Source: Defluviitaleaceae bacterium (GTDB taxonomy: Bacteria; Bacillota; Clostridia; Lachnospirales; WQUN01). Taken from it: a DNA stretch of 64,000 nt. Location: contig WRLD01000002.1 in the NCBI GenBank assembly GCA_009777845.1, forward strand, positions 1 through 64,000, given 5' to 3'. Shown here piece by piece: positions 1 through 8,884 of this stretch. Position 1 is the first letter of the stretch, and each line of letters begins with the position of its first letter. The translations under genes were made by a program, and so were the position numbers. The notes under the pieces are model-generated. The model searched no databases. It was not told the origin of the DNA and was given only the letters and a program-made list of their open reading frames with translations.

Positions 1-2
1 TT

Positions 3-956
3 GACGGACAGGAAATCGAAATCCGATTTAGACCCATAGACGGCGAGGAAAGACCGTATATCTATGCGTATTCTAACCCCACTATGGTGGATTCGGACGG
101 TGACGGTATACCCGATAACCTAGACCCCGAGCCGTTAAAACCGCATGACGATAGGTTTATAATAGTTACCGACCCTAATTACAGACCACCGAATAGTGAA
201 GTAGACCAATCGGAGAAAGAAAGCAACGAAAGCCACGGAAACAAAACGCCTGACGAGCTTGATTCCTTAGCTACTTCCGAACTTAAAGAGTTTGAAAAAA
301 ATGCACAAACCAATGTAATTGGCGGTGCTTTACTTGCTTTGCCGAACGCAAAGAGAGGAATGGCTCACTTTTTGTCAAACACTGGCGAAACATTAAGCGT
401 TTCGATTCGCAATCTGTTAAATACACAAAATGGAGAAACTCATTTCCACAGAAACATGGACTTTTTCCTAAATGCTGCCGAGCAGATGGTTATGGACGGT
501 GGGGCTACTATTATTGCGACCGTAGACCCAGGTCCCTCACCTACTAATAACCGCTTTTGGGCATCGGGATATACACCATCGGGGATAATAATGGAAAACG
601 GAGGTACTATACAAGTTAAGTGGCCTCCTGACCCAGTTCTGTGGTTTGGGGCAGTAAGCGATTATGACTGGAAATATTTTGTCGGCAACTCGACATCTTC
701 TATCGTGGGCACTGTACGTAGGAATGGAGATGATTTTTTCGCCACAATCAGCTACTATTTGGACGACCAGTACAATTGGAAGCTCCAATTTGATGATGGG
801 GGCGGGCTTGCTAAAGATGGGGAAATGCGAGAATTGCATTTGCACGGGCGGGCGCGAGAATATCGTGTTGACGGCTCTGTCCATGAGATAGAAATTACTT
901 GGAGCAAGGGGCAACGCTTTACGAGCGAGAACGAGCCAGAGGTGACCCTGCCATGA
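3..956 (+). CDS. 3' part of a secreted/polymorphic-toxin-like protein with a Ca-binding repeat (5' end outside window)
   Basis: The reading frame is open from the first complete codon at position 3, so the gene starts upstream of the window and 317 C-terminal residues are visible. Near the visible N-terminus is an acidic DSDGDGIPD repeat followed by NLDPEP, the calcium-binding type (thrombospondin-3/dockerin-like DxDxDG) found in large exported bacterial proteins. A charged linker follows, then a region rich in Trp, Tyr and Asp containing DYDWKYF and DDQYNW, and a tail with LHLHGRAREY and TWSKGQRF. I associate this tail style with C-terminal domains of polymorphic toxins, but that is recollection, not a search result. 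The stop overlaps the next start as ATGA, and two membrane proteins follow, as expected if they were immunity proteins. An adhesin or other surface protein is the alternative. Function is unproven. Confidence 0.6.
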   Translation, partial: DGQEIEIRFRPIDGEERPYIYAYSNPTMVDSDGDGIPDNLDPEPLKPHDDRFIIVTDPNYRPPNSEVDQSEKESNESHGNKTPDELDSLATSELKEFEKNAQTNVIGGALLALPNAKRGMAHFLSNTGETLSVSIRNLLNTQNGETHFHRNMDFFLNAAEQMVMDGGATIIATVDPGPSPTNNRFWASGYTPSGIIMENGGTIQVKWPPDPVLWFGAVSDYDWKYFVGNSTSSIVGTVRRNGDDFFATISYYLDDQYNWKLQFDDGGGLAKDGEMRELHLHGRAREYRVDGSVHEIEITWSKGQRFTSENEPEVTLP

Positions 957-1693
957 TTTCTATGATTACAAGCCCACTAGGTATTCTTAGTATAATCTTC
1001 TTGATTTCATTTATAGCATTTTTAGTGACAAAAAACCCACGCAAAAAAGAGATGTTTGGCATGGGTATGGTTCTCACGCTTGGCATGTATTTACTCCTTA
1101 TTGTCATAGTTTTGGGTACATTTCCACAGCCAATAAAAATTCGGCGTTTTAAGAGTGAACAGCACATTGAGGCGATTACATCAGCATTTCGATTCCATTT
1201 ATTGCCCGAGGAAACGCTTTCTGTGACAAACTATACGCCCAGTTTTATGCAAGCCTCTGCGAGATTGAATATTGTGGTCGAGGGCATAAAATCGGAAGAA
1301 TCCCTTTTGTCACGATTAAATGGCGATTATGAGAGGTGGCATGACAATGAAATAACAAGGTATGAGAGGGAAGCCCCGCATTGGTGGCAGTCTGGTACTT
1401 TTAGTGCGTATTCTATTGCTTTAGACGGTCGAGATATTGATTCTACTGGATTTGGCTGTACTATGCTTTTGTTCCACTCAAAGGGGGCTATAAGTGCGGA
1501 GCTTTCCATTGCAGGGGAACGCTATACCCAAGAGTTTCGAGATGTGCTTGGTATTCTGAACACGCATTATCCGCTAGGTGTTAAAAAGTGGCTTAATCCT
1601 GTGTTTTCTGTGCCTGCAATTGTTGAAATAGCCTTGATTGTTTTCTTGAATCGCCGCAAAGCTGGGAAATGTTTCCATGAAAAAGCTAGGTAA
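953..1693 (+). CDS. Membrane protein, first of two paralogues after the toxin-like gene (candidate immunity protein)
   Basis: I chose ATG 953, which overlaps the preceding stop as ATGA and has AGAGGTGA about 10 bases upstream; a longer frame from 899 would run far into the previous gene. The 246-residue product has two hydrophobic segments near the N-terminus (about residues 5-24 and 37-57), a soluble central domain of about 150 residues, and a third hydrophobic segment near residues 218-236. It shares a pattern with the next gene: an N-terminal helix, RFKSEQHI-type and GIKSEESLLSR-type motifs, then EFRDV and KKWLNP before the last membrane segment. I do not recognise a named family. Tight coupling to the toxin-like gene suggests immunity or a partner protein in the envelope; this is inference. 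Confidence 0.7.
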   Translation: MISMITSPLGILSIIFLISFIAFLVTKNPRKKEMFGMGMVLTLGMYLLLIVIVLGTFPQPIKIRRFKSEQHIEAITSAFRFHLLPEETLSVTNYTPSFMQASARLNIVVEGIKSEESLLSRLNGDYERWHDNEITRYEREAPHWWQSGTFSAYSIALDGRDIDSTGFGCTMLLFHSKGAISAELSIAGERYTQEFRDVLGILNTHYPLGVKKWLNPVFSVPAIVEIALIVFLNRRKAGKCFHEKAR

Positions 1694-2336
1694 AGCACTA
1701 GACAACCTCGCCTATTTCTTCGCTATTATGCTTGGCGTGTTTATACTGCAAACAGCCTTCGATTCAATAGTAATGCCATTTCCTATTGAAAATCGTCAAA
1801 TTAAAAACGCTCGGCATATTCGGGAATTTGAAAAAGCGTTTCAATTTGAGTTGGCAGAGTGGGAAGCCCTCTACGTGTCGAATTACAACTCTGGACATTT
1901 GCAGGCTTATGTTTCGCTAAAGGTTGAGATTAAGGGGCTAAAATCGGAAGCGGATTTTCTCACGCGATTTTATGGGAGCTACGAGCCTTCCTCTGATTTT
2001 ATGTACGAGGACGAGCAAGGCTCTGATTTTAAAGCATATAAAATTGATGTAGTCCAGCTCAATTTACTCTCACGACCCGAGGACTTTTTCAGCTTTATGC
2101 TCTTTAGTAGCACAGGGGAAGATATTAGCGTAGAGCTTTCGATGTTGCCACTCAAAAATAGCGTTCCCGAGGAATTTCGGGACGTAATTCAGCTTTTAAA
2201 TAAGCGTTATATGCGAGGATTTCGGAAATGGCTACAGCCGATTTTTGTCGTGCCTACGCTTATTCAGTGGGGGTTGATTGCTTTTATTATTATTCGCAGA
2301 CATACCCACAAAACCCCACCACAAAAAACCAATTAA
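1677..2336 (+). CDS. Membrane protein, second paralogue (candidate immunity protein)
   Basis: A 219-residue product starting at ATG 1677, overlapping the end of the previous gene by 17 bases. It has one hydrophobic segment near the N-terminus (about residues 10-28), a central soluble domain, and a C-terminal hydrophobic segment followed by a basic tail (IIIRRHTHK). It is clearly related to its upstream neighbour: ARHIREFEKAFQF, GLKSEADFLTRF and EFRDVIQLLN match the corresponding stretches there, and KWLQPIF matches KWLNPVF. Tandem divergent copies behind one toxin-like gene are common for immunity genes. No family name is offered. argD follows after only 13 bases and may be read through. Confidence 0.7.
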   Translation: MKKLGKALDNLAYFFAIMLGVFILQTAFDSIVMPFPIENRQIKNARHIREFEKAFQFELAEWEALYVSNYNSGHLQAYVSLKVEIKGLKSEADFLTRFYGSYEPSSDFMYEDEQGSDFKAYKIDVVQLNLLSRPEDFFSFMLFSSTGEDISVELSMLPLKNSVPEEFRDVIQLLNKRYMRGFRKWLQPIFVVPTLIQWGLIAFIIIRRHTHKTPPQKTN

Positions 2337-2349
2337 AGGACTGATTTCA

Positions 2350-3552
2350 ATGAAAACCAAAACCCTATCCGAACTAAAACCAATCTACGACACGCACATC
2401 TCCGCCACCTACCTCCGCTATCCTGTCGCTTTTCACAGGGGCGGCGGCTGTCGGCTGTATTCGCCTGAGGGCAAGGAATATATCGACTTTGCCTCGGGTA
2501 TCGGGGTAAGCTCGGTCGGCCATTCTCACCCAAAATGGCTTAACGCCGTCAATCAGCAGGCCGCGTTGCTTACGCATGTTTCAAACCTGTACTACACCGA
2601 GCCAGGCGCGGTTTTGGCGGAGAAGCTGTGCCAAATTTCTGGCATGAAGGGCGTTTTCTTTAGCAATTCAGGCGCGGAATCCGTGGAGGGCGCAATCAAG
2701 GTGGCGCGGAAGTACAGCCACGACAAATACGGCGGCGGCCGCCACACCATTCTCACTCTGCAAAATTCGTTCCACGGGCGTACAATGGCGGCACTCACGG
2801 CTACAGGTCAGCCCGAGAAATTTCACAAGGACTACTTTTACCCATTCGTGCAGGGCTTCGAGTACGTTCCCGCCAATGATTTTGCCGCAATGGAAGCGTA
2901 TGACAAAGGCACGGTTTGCGCGGTTATTATCGAGCTTGTACAGGGCGAGGGCGGCGTGCTTCCGCTATGCGGCGAGTATGTGAAAAATGTCGCCGCGCTT
3001 TGCCAAAAAAACGACTGGCTGCTCATAGCGGACGAGGTGCAAACAGGAATAGGACGTGTCGGCCACTGGTTTGCATACCAAAATTATGGTATTATGCCAG
3101 ATGTAGTGCCTTTTGCTAAGGGAATTGCAGGGGGCTTGCCATTCGGCGGATTTTTGTTAGGCGAAAAGGTACGCAACACGCTCGGCGCGGGCGACCATGG
3201 CACAACCTACGGCGCGAATTTAGTTTGTGCCGCCGCCGCGCTTGCCGTGCTGGAAATTCTCGAACCAATCCTACCCTCCATAAAGGAAAAGGGCGAGTAC
3301 ATTTGCGAAAAAATACAAGCCATGAATTTGCCATGCGTAAAAGAAATACGTGCAAAGGGGCTTATGCTTGGTGTACAATTGCATGGCATAACGCCCGCCC
3401 ATGCGGTGACGGCGCTCTTGGAAAACGGACTTGTTGCGTTGTCTGCGGGCGCAGACGTTCTGCGGTTTTTGCCGCCGCTTGTTATTGAGAAAAAGGACAT
3501 TGATGATGGGCTTGCGATAATGGAAAAGACGCTAGACAAACTACAAAAATAA
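2350..3552 (+). CDS. argD: Acetylornithine aminotransferase (ArgD-type, class III PLP enzyme)
   Basis: A cytosolic PLP-dependent transaminase that converts N-acetylglutamate semialdehyde to N-acetylornithine in arginine synthesis; family members may also act on N-succinyl-diaminopimelate precursors. The 400-residue length is typical. Visible features are the glycine-rich SNSGAESVEGAIKVAR phosphate-binding region, the ADEVQTGIGR motif with the cofactor Asp, and the Schiff-base Lys257 in FAKGIAGG. ATG 2350 is chosen because AAAGGA lies about 11 bases upstream; a longer in-frame start at 2278 lies inside the preceding gene. It is the first of three arginine genes here (argD, argF, carB). argC, argJ, argB and carA are not in the window. 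Confidence 0.92.
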   Translation: MKTKTLSELKPIYDTHISATYLRYPVAFHRGGGCRLYSPEGKEYIDFASGIGVSSVGHSHPKWLNAVNQQAALLTHVSNLYYTEPGAVLAEKLCQISGMKGVFFSNSGAESVEGAIKVARKYSHDKYGGGRHTILTLQNSFHGRTMAALTATGQPEKFHKDYFYPFVQGFEYVPANDFAAMEAYDKGTVCAVIIELVQGEGGVLPLCGEYVKNVAALCQKNDWLLIADEVQTGIGRVGHWFAYQNYGIMPDVVPFAKGIAGGLPFGGFLLGEKVRNTLGAGDHGTTYGANLVCAAAALAVLEILEPILPSIKEKGEYICEKIQAMNLPCVKEIRAKGLMLGVQLHGITPAHAVTALLENGLVALSAGADVLRFLPPLVIEKKDIDDGLAIMEKTLDKLQK

Positions 3553-3555
3553 CGA

Positions 3556-3574
3556 GCCTTAAATACGTTAAGGC
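3556..3574. other. Hairpin after argD
   Basis: GCCTTAA (3556-3562) and TTAAGGC (3568-3574) form a 7-bp stem with a 5-base loop just after the argD stop. There is no T-tract, so it may be a processing or weak pause site rather than a true terminator. It abuts the first large repeat element. Confidence 0.35.
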
Positions 3575-3954
3575 ATGGAACGCGGATTTTCGCGGATTTA
3601 ACGGATTTTCGCGGATTTTTTCGGACGTTAATTAAAAATTAACGTGCCGTCCGTATTTCTGCTGTGCCTCATTCCCTCTGTGCCTCTGTGCCTCTGTGTG
3701 AAAAAATCTTTTAAACTAAAGGACGAGGCTTTACACTTTACCTAAGTTTTTTATTTATCAAAAAGATTTTTTCACACAGGAGTTCGCACAGAGGCACAAA
3801 GCAGAGGGAGCGTGGCACAGCAGGCAACGAAACGCAGATTTAATGGATTAAAAAAAACACGCCAGATAGAATCCGCGTAAATCCGCCAAATCCGCGAAAA
3901 TCCGCGTTCCATGCCTTTAAAATCCGCCAAATCCACGAAAATCCGCATTCCATA
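3570..3954. repeat. Large composite palindromic element M1 (A-B-A)
   Basis: Fills the argD to 57-aa-gene gap. The left arm reads GGCATGGAACGCGGATTTTC followed by repeated CGCGGATTT units; the right arm is its reverse complement, ending in the complement of the same sequence near 3916, with a second decayed right copy to about 3954. Between them is a B module (3659-3823). Element structure and arms recur about ten times in the window. No coding potential is seen. Confidence 0.85.
3659..3823. repeat. B module copy 1 (CACAGAGGCACAGAG palindrome)
   Basis: Begins CTGCTGTGCC and ends GGCACAGCAG. Inverted arms carry CCTCTGTG units followed by a run like TGTGAAAAAATCTTTT, and enclose a core containing TTTACACTTTACCTAAG. 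Core orientation is opposite to that of copies 4, 5 and 6 on the plus strand. Confidence 0.85.
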
Positions 3955-3983
3955 AATTTATAAAAAAAAATGGGGGTAACAAA

Positions 3984-4157
3984 ATGGACCCAAAATTAGT
4001 AGCAGTAGTTAAAGCGCTCTTACCCGACGGCACAGAGGTAACAAAAATTTACAAAGATGCCAGCGGAGAAATCAAGGTAGACATAATAATGCCAGGTATG
4101 GGCAATATGTCTGTTTCGCTTAAAAAAAATCATACGGGGTCATTGTATATTGAATAA
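3984..4157 (+). CDS. Small conserved-looking protein of unknown function (57 aa)
   Basis: ATG 3984 is preceded by GGGGGTAAC at a suitable distance and the frame runs 57 codons to TAA at 4155-4157. The product begins MDPKLVAVVKALLPDGTEV and continues with alternating charged and hydrophobic residues that look like a small beta-rich fold; no membrane segment or cysteine is present. It lies 26 bases upstream of argF and is probably co-transcribed with it. I do not recognise the family. Codon usage resembles the neighbours and the start has a real ribosome binding site, which favours a real gene. Confidence 0.6.
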   Translation: MDPKLVAVVKALLPDGTEVTKIYKDASGEIKVDIIMPGMGNMSVSLKKNHTGSLYIE

Positions 4158-4183
4158 AGTCGCCCCCAAGAAAGGACACCACC

Positions 4184-5098
4184 ATGAAAAAAAACCTATT
4201 AAAGCTCCTCGACCTCACCAAGGAGGAAATCCTAGAAATCCTAAGCCTTGCCGACCAAATGAAGTATAACCTGCGGCACGGCATAGCCCACCGCGAGCTA
4301 GAGGGCAAGACGCTTGCCATGATTTTTGAGAAAGCGTCCACGCGTACGCGCGTTTCGTTTGAAACAGGCATGTACCAGCTTGGGGGCTACGCGCTGTTTC
4401 TTTCCAGTGCAGATTTGCAAATAGGGCGCGGCGAGCCGATACAAGACACGGCGCGGGTTCTCGCTCGCTATGCGGACGGCATAATGATGCGTACCTTCGG
4501 GCAGAGCATAGTGGAAGATTTTGCCAAATGGGCGGACATTCCCGTCATAAACGGGCTTACCGACTTTGAACACCCATGCCAAATTTTGGCTGACCTTATG
4601 ACAATACGCGAATATCACGGCACGCTAGAGGGCTTAAAGGTCGCGTATATCGGCGACGGAAACAATGTGTGCAACTCGCTGATTGTAGGCTCGCTGATTT
4701 GCGGCATGAAAATAAGCGTAGCCACGCCTAAGGGCTACGAGCCGCACAAGGATATTTTGGAATTTGCGAAAAAGTATGATACATTTGAGCTTGTAAATTG
4801 TCCTACCCAAGCGGCGCAAAAGGCGGACGCTGTTTACACGGACGTGTGGGCGAGCATGGGAATGGAGGACGAAGCAAATAAACGCATAAAGGACTTTGAC
4901 GGCTTCCAAGTAAACGCCGAGCTTATGAAGCAAACCAACGCCAATTCTATAGTGCTTCATTGCTTGCCCGCACACCGCGAGGAGGAAATAACCGCCGAGG
5001 TCTTTGAACAGCACGCAAGCTCCATTTTTGACGAAGCGGAAAACAGACTGCACGCACAAAAGGCAGTCATGGCGTTGTTAATGAGAGGGGAAAAATAA
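4184..5098 (+). CDS. argF: Ornithine carbamoyltransferase
   Basis: Cytosolic enzyme joining ornithine and carbamoyl phosphate to give citrulline in arginine synthesis. The 304-residue length matches the family. The carbamoyl-phosphate motif STRTR is at residues 52-56, HPCQILADLMT supplies the second substrate-binding segment, and HCLPA (259-263) is the ornithine-site signature. AGAAAGGA precedes ATG 4184. The stop codon abuts the carB start with no spacer (TAAATG), so the enzyme that makes carbamoyl phosphate is translationally coupled to the one that uses it. A catabolic ArcB role is possible by sequence alone, but the context favours biosynthesis. Confidence 0.93.
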   Translation: MKKNLLKLLDLTKEEILEILSLADQMKYNLRHGIAHRELEGKTLAMIFEKASTRTRVSFETGMYQLGGYALFLSSADLQIGRGEPIQDTARVLARYADGIMMRTFGQSIVEDFAKWADIPVINGLTDFEHPCQILADLMTIREYHGTLEGLKVAYIGDGNNVCNSLIVGSLICGMKISVATPKGYEPHKDILEFAKKYDTFELVNCPTQAAQKADAVYTDVWASMGMEDEANKRIKDFDGFQVNAELMKQTNANSIVLHCLPAHREEEITAEVFEQHASSIFDEAENRLHAQKAVMALLMRGEK

Positions 5099-8000
5099 AT
5101 GCCGCACAGAACAGACATAAAAAAAGTTCTAATTATCGGCTCGGGGCCTATTGTAATCGGGCAGGCCTGCGAATTTGACTACTCTGGTACACAGGCTTGT
5201 CAAGCGTTAAAGAGCCTAGGCTACACGGTGGTGCTGGTAAATTCCAACCCTGCCACCATAATGACCGACCCCGACATAGCGCATATTACCTATATCGAGC
5301 CGCTTAACGTAAAACGCCTCACAGAAATTATTGCGAAGGAACGCCCTGACGCGCTGTTGCCTAACTGCGGAGGGCAGACCGCGTTAAACCTCGCAATAGA
5401 GCTGGAACGCGCAGGCGTTTTTGCGCAGTACAAGGTCGAGGTAATAGGCGTAAACTTTGCCGCGATTGAACGCGGCGAGGACAGAATCGCCTTTAAGGAA
5501 ATGATGACGGAATTAAATATAGAAATGCCGCGCTCCTCGCCTGCGTATTCCGTTGACGAGGCGGCAAGCATTGCCAAGCAGCTAGGCTATCCCTGCGTTG
5601 TACGTCCTGCGTATACCATGGGCGGCGCGGGCGGCGGAATTTGCCGTACGGAGGCGGAGCTTAGGGAGGTCGCTTCACGCGGCATAAACGCAAGCATTAT
5701 CAACCAAGTCTTAATCGAGGAAAGCGTTCTCGGGTGGGAAGAATTGGAGGTAGAGGTCGTTAGGGACGCTACTGGGCATTGTATCGCCATTTGCTTCATA
5801 GAAAATATTGACCCAATGGGTGTGCATACAGGCGATTCTATTTGCTGCGCGCCTATGCTTAACGTGAGTGACGAGGTCACGGCGCGGCTAAAGGACGCGG
5901 CGTTTAGAATAGTAAGCAAGGTGGGCGTAATCGGCGGCTGTAACTGCCAATTCTGCTACAATCCCAAGGACGGCCGTATCTGCGTAATAGAAATAAATCC
6001 GCGTACCTCTCGCTCGTCCGCGCTGGCTTCCAAGGCGACAGGCTTCCCGATTGCGCGTGTTTCCGCGCTTCTTGCGGCAGGGCTAAACCTACAGGACTTG
6101 CCCTACTGGCGCGGCGGCACTTTGGACAAGTACGAGTTTTTCGGTGATTACGTTGTGGTAAAATTTCCGCGCTGGGCGTTTGAAAAATTCCCAGGGGCTA
6201 AGGACATTTTAGGTACACAAATGAAAGCCGTGGGCGAGGTAATGAGTATCGGCAAAAACTACAAGGAAGCCATACAAAAGGCAGTACGCTCCTTGGAAAC
6301 AGGGCGTTCTGGGCTTGGCTTCGCCAAAAATTACTATTCGCTCACTAAGGAACAGCTTTTGGAAAAATTGCAATTCCCTACGGACGAAAGATTTTTTATG
6401 ATTTACGAAGCGTTACGCAAGGGCGCGACAGTGGACGAGCTTTTCGCGCTTACCGCTATTAAGCCGTTCTTTTTGAACCCCATGAAAGAGCTTGTAGAGC
6501 TAGAGGAAGAAATTCTCAAATACCGCACAAAGCCCCTGCCTAACGGCAAGCCAGTGGAACAGCCCAAGACACCGCCAGCGGGTAAATTTTTGCCCGATGA
6601 TTTGCTTGTACAAGCCAAAAAAGACGGCTTTTCCGACAAATATATTGCGTGGCTCTTGTATATCCCCGAAGCAGAACTCGCCGCACAGAGAGCCGCGCTT
6701 ATTAACAAGGGCTGGGAAGCTATACAGGTTTCTGGCGCGGAGGACGAGTTCTACTACTTTTCCACCTATTTGGCGGACAAGCCCCTACCCCACCCTGCAA
6801 GTATCAACAATAAGAAAGTAATGATACTCGGCGGCGGCCCAAACAGAATTGGACAGGGCATAGAGTTTGACTATTGCTGTGTACACGCCACATACGCATT
6901 GCGTGATATAGGCTACGAAACGGTAATGGTAAACTGCAACCCCGAAACAGTTAGTACCGATTATGATACAGCAAATAGACTATATTTTGAACCGCTTACC
7001 GTAGAAGATGTACTCGCGATTGTAAAATACGAGAAGCCCATGGGCGTGGTCGTACAGTTCGGCGGCCAAACGCCGCTAAATATCGCGCAACAGCTAAAAT
7101 CCCTCGGCGTTCCCATTTTAGGCACTTCGCCCGAAATAATAGCCACCGCCGAGGACCGCGACTTGTTCCGCGCTATGATGGAAAAATTAAACATACCCAT
7201 GCCAGAGAGCGGAATGGCAAAAACCGTGCAGGAAGCAGTGGATATAGCCAGCAAAATAGGCTTTCCGCTGATTGTACGCCCCTCGTACGTACTGGGCGGA
7301 CAGGGCATGGCGATTGTTTATAGGCTGGACGAATTAAAGGCATACATGGAGAACGCAATCGCCACCGCGGACGAGGAAATGGCACCTATTCTCATAGACC
7401 GTTTTCTCGAACGTGCCTTGGAATGTGAAGCGGACGCAATAAGTGACGGCGTAAATGTTTTTGTACCCGAAATAATCGAACACATAGAGTGTACTGGCGT
7501 TCATTCGGGCGACAGCGCGTGTACTATTCCGCATAATTCCATTTCACATGAGGCGTGTGCCACTATTTACGAATATACGCAAAAAATAGCGCAGGAGCTA
7601 GGCGTAGTGGGCTTAATGAACATTCAGTACGCCATAGAACACGGCAAGGTGTATATAATAGAAGCAAACCCTCGCGCTTCACGCACTGTGCCGCTTATTT
7701 CCAAGGTTTGCAACATACAAATGGCAAAGCTCGCCACGCGCGTAATGCTACAAGCGGCTACAGGCGAGGGCGGCTTAGATTTAAGCGCGTTAAAGCCGAC
7801 TAAGGTGAATTTTTTCGGCGTAAAGGAGTCCGTGTTTCCGTTTAATATGTTCCACGAGGTTGACCCTGTTCTCGGGCCGGAAATGCGTTCCACAGGCGAG
7901 GTCTTAGGCATGGCGAGTACGTTCGAGGCGGCGTTTGCCCTAGCGCAGGAAGCCGCAAAATGCCCCATTCCCAAGGTCGGCACGGTTCTTATTTCTTTCT

Positions 8001-8380
8001 CGGAAGCGTATATGCCCGAGCTGCCGAAAATCGCGCGCGACTTGCAGAGCCTAGGCTTTGGTCTAGTAGCCACAGAAAATACGCACGCCGAGCTACAGGC
8101 GGCAAGAATACCGTCGCGCCCCTTGCGTGAGCTGTTGGACATGGAAACCAACCAGCCCATAGCCGATTTAGTGATGGACGGCACAATTAACATGGTTGTC
8201 ACCACGCCAGGCGGCTCTGTACACGGCATGGGGCCGAGCATACGCCGCGCCGCCATTCGTAAGTCTATACCGATGTATACCACACCAGAAATGGCATATT
8301 GTGCCATTAAGGCGAATAGGGAACGGAGCAAGCAGGTGGCTAAGGTGAGGAGCTTGCAGGATTATCATGCGGGTGTGTAG
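5099..8380 (+). CDS. carB: Carbamoyl phosphate synthase large subunit
   Basis: The 1093-residue ammonia-dependent large subunit makes carbamoyl phosphate from bicarbonate, ATP and ammonia delivered by the small subunit. Two homologous halves are visible: the first starts with KKVLIIGSGPIVIGQACEFDYSG, written here as KKVLIIGSGP and IVIGQACEFDYSG, and the second, near residue 570, with KKVMILGGGPNRIGQGIEFDY in two parts, KKVMILGGGP and NRIGQGIEFDY. Each contains an ATP-grasp domain, with RPAYTMGGAGGG in the first and RPSYVLGGQGMA in the second. A C-terminal MGS-like allosteric domain of about 130 residues is present. carA is not adjacent, which is unusual because carAB normally travel together. 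ATG 5099 directly follows the argF stop. Confidence 0.95.
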   Translation: MPHRTDIKKVLIIGSGPIVIGQACEFDYSGTQACQALKSLGYTVVLVNSNPATIMTDPDIAHITYIEPLNVKRLTEIIAKERPDALLPNCGGQTALNLAIELERAGVFAQYKVEVIGVNFAAIERGEDRIAFKEMMTELNIEMPRSSPAYSVDEAASIAKQLGYPCVVRPAYTMGGAGGGICRTEAELREVASRGINASIINQVLIEESVLGWEELEVEVVRDATGHCIAICFIENIDPMGVHTGDSICCAPMLNVSDEVTARLKDAAFRIVSKVGVIGGCNCQFCYNPKDGRICVIEINPRTSRSSALASKATGFPIARVSALLAAGLNLQDLPYWRGGTLDKYEFFGDYVVVKFPRWAFEKFPGAKDILGTQMKAVGEVMSIGKNYKEAIQKAVRSLETGRSGLGFAKNYYSLTKEQLLEKLQFPTDERFFMIYEALRKGATVDELFALTAIKPFFLNPMKELVELEEEILKYRTKPLPNGKPVEQPKTPPAGKFLPDDLLVQAKKDGFSDKYIAWLLYIPEAELAAQRAALINKGWEAIQVSGAEDEFYYFSTYLADKPLPHPASINNKKVMILGGGPNRIGQGIEFDYCCVHATYALRDIGYETVMVNCNPETVSTDYDTANRLYFEPLTVEDVLAIVKYEKPMGVVVQFGGQTPLNIAQQLKSLGVPILGTSPEIIATAEDRDLFRAMMEKLNIPMPESGMAKTVQEAVDIASKIGFPLIVRPSYVLGGQGMAIVYRLDELKAYMENAIATADEEMAPILIDRFLERALECEADAISDGVNVFVPEIIEHIECTGVHSGDSACTIPHNSISHEACATIYEYTQKIAQELGVVGLMNIQYAIEHGKVYIIEANPRASRTVPLISKVCNIQMAKLATRVMLQAATGEGGLDLSALKPTKVNFFGVKESVFPFNMFHEVDPVLGPEMRSTGEVLGMASTFEAAFALAQEAAKCPIPKVGTVLISFSEAYMPELPKIARDLQSLGFGLVATENTHAELQAARIPSRPLRELLDMETNQPIADLVMDGTINMVVTTPGGSVHGMGPSIRRAAIRKSIPMYTTPEMAYCAIKANRERSKQVAKVRSLQDYHAGV

Positions 8381-8390
8381 GGGTTAAAAA

Positions 8391-8753
8391 GAAATGGAAC
8401 GCGGATTTTCGCGGATTTAACGGATTTTCGCGGATTTTTTCTTGCTTTTATTCAAAACTAACGATATGCGGATTACGTAGGTTTTTAAAGGCAATTAAAC
8501 GCGGATTTTAACGGATTTACGCAGATTTACGCGGATTTTATCCACGCAAATTATTAAACGGCGATATATTTTCCCACGAGCCAATCCGCGAAATCCGCGT
8601 AAATCCGTTAAATCCGTGTCCTATTACCTTTAACCTACATGGATAAAATCTGTATTCCACTGCCGTCAATTCACACGGAAAAAATCCGCGAAAATCCGCC
8701 AAATCCGCGAAAATCCGCGTTCCATGCCTTTAAAATCCGCGTTCCATGCTTGT
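8391..8753. repeat. Large palindromic element M2
   Basis: Occupies the carB to cellobiose phosphorylase gap. The left arm is ATGGAACGCGGATTTTCGCG at about 8391; the right arm, its reverse complement, ends with GCGTTCCATGCCTTT near 8733, followed by a second partial copy. The interior carries a module shared with 35.8, 36.1 and 61.4 kb, containing AAACGGCGATATATTTTC and ACGAGCCAATCCGCG. There is no B or C module in this copy and no coding sequence. Confidence 0.8.
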
Positions 8754-8794
8754 AAAAAATTATTTGCACCAGTTCCAAAATCGCTATTCCCAAC

Positions 8795-8824
8795 TTGACA
8801 CGACTATGCTATACTCACTCTAAT
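8795..8824 (+). promoter_or_regulatory. Candidate sigma-A promoter for cellobiose phosphorylase
   Basis: TTGACA at 8795-8800 and TCTAAT at 8819-8824 with an 18-base spacer, about 60 bases upstream of the start codon. The -35 is a perfect consensus; the -10 has five of six matches. An alternative TATACT at 8809 would be too close to this -35. Confidence 0.55.
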
Positions 8825-8884
8825 TGTAAAACTACATCAAATTACAAGCACCAAAAATAAAAATCCGAAATGGAGGCTTCAGTT

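Noticed and set aside
7624-8331. Long minus-strand open frame (235 codons) opposite carB
   Set aside because: Lies wholly within carB, which is an unmistakable full-length gene; codon-shadow effect, no start signals.
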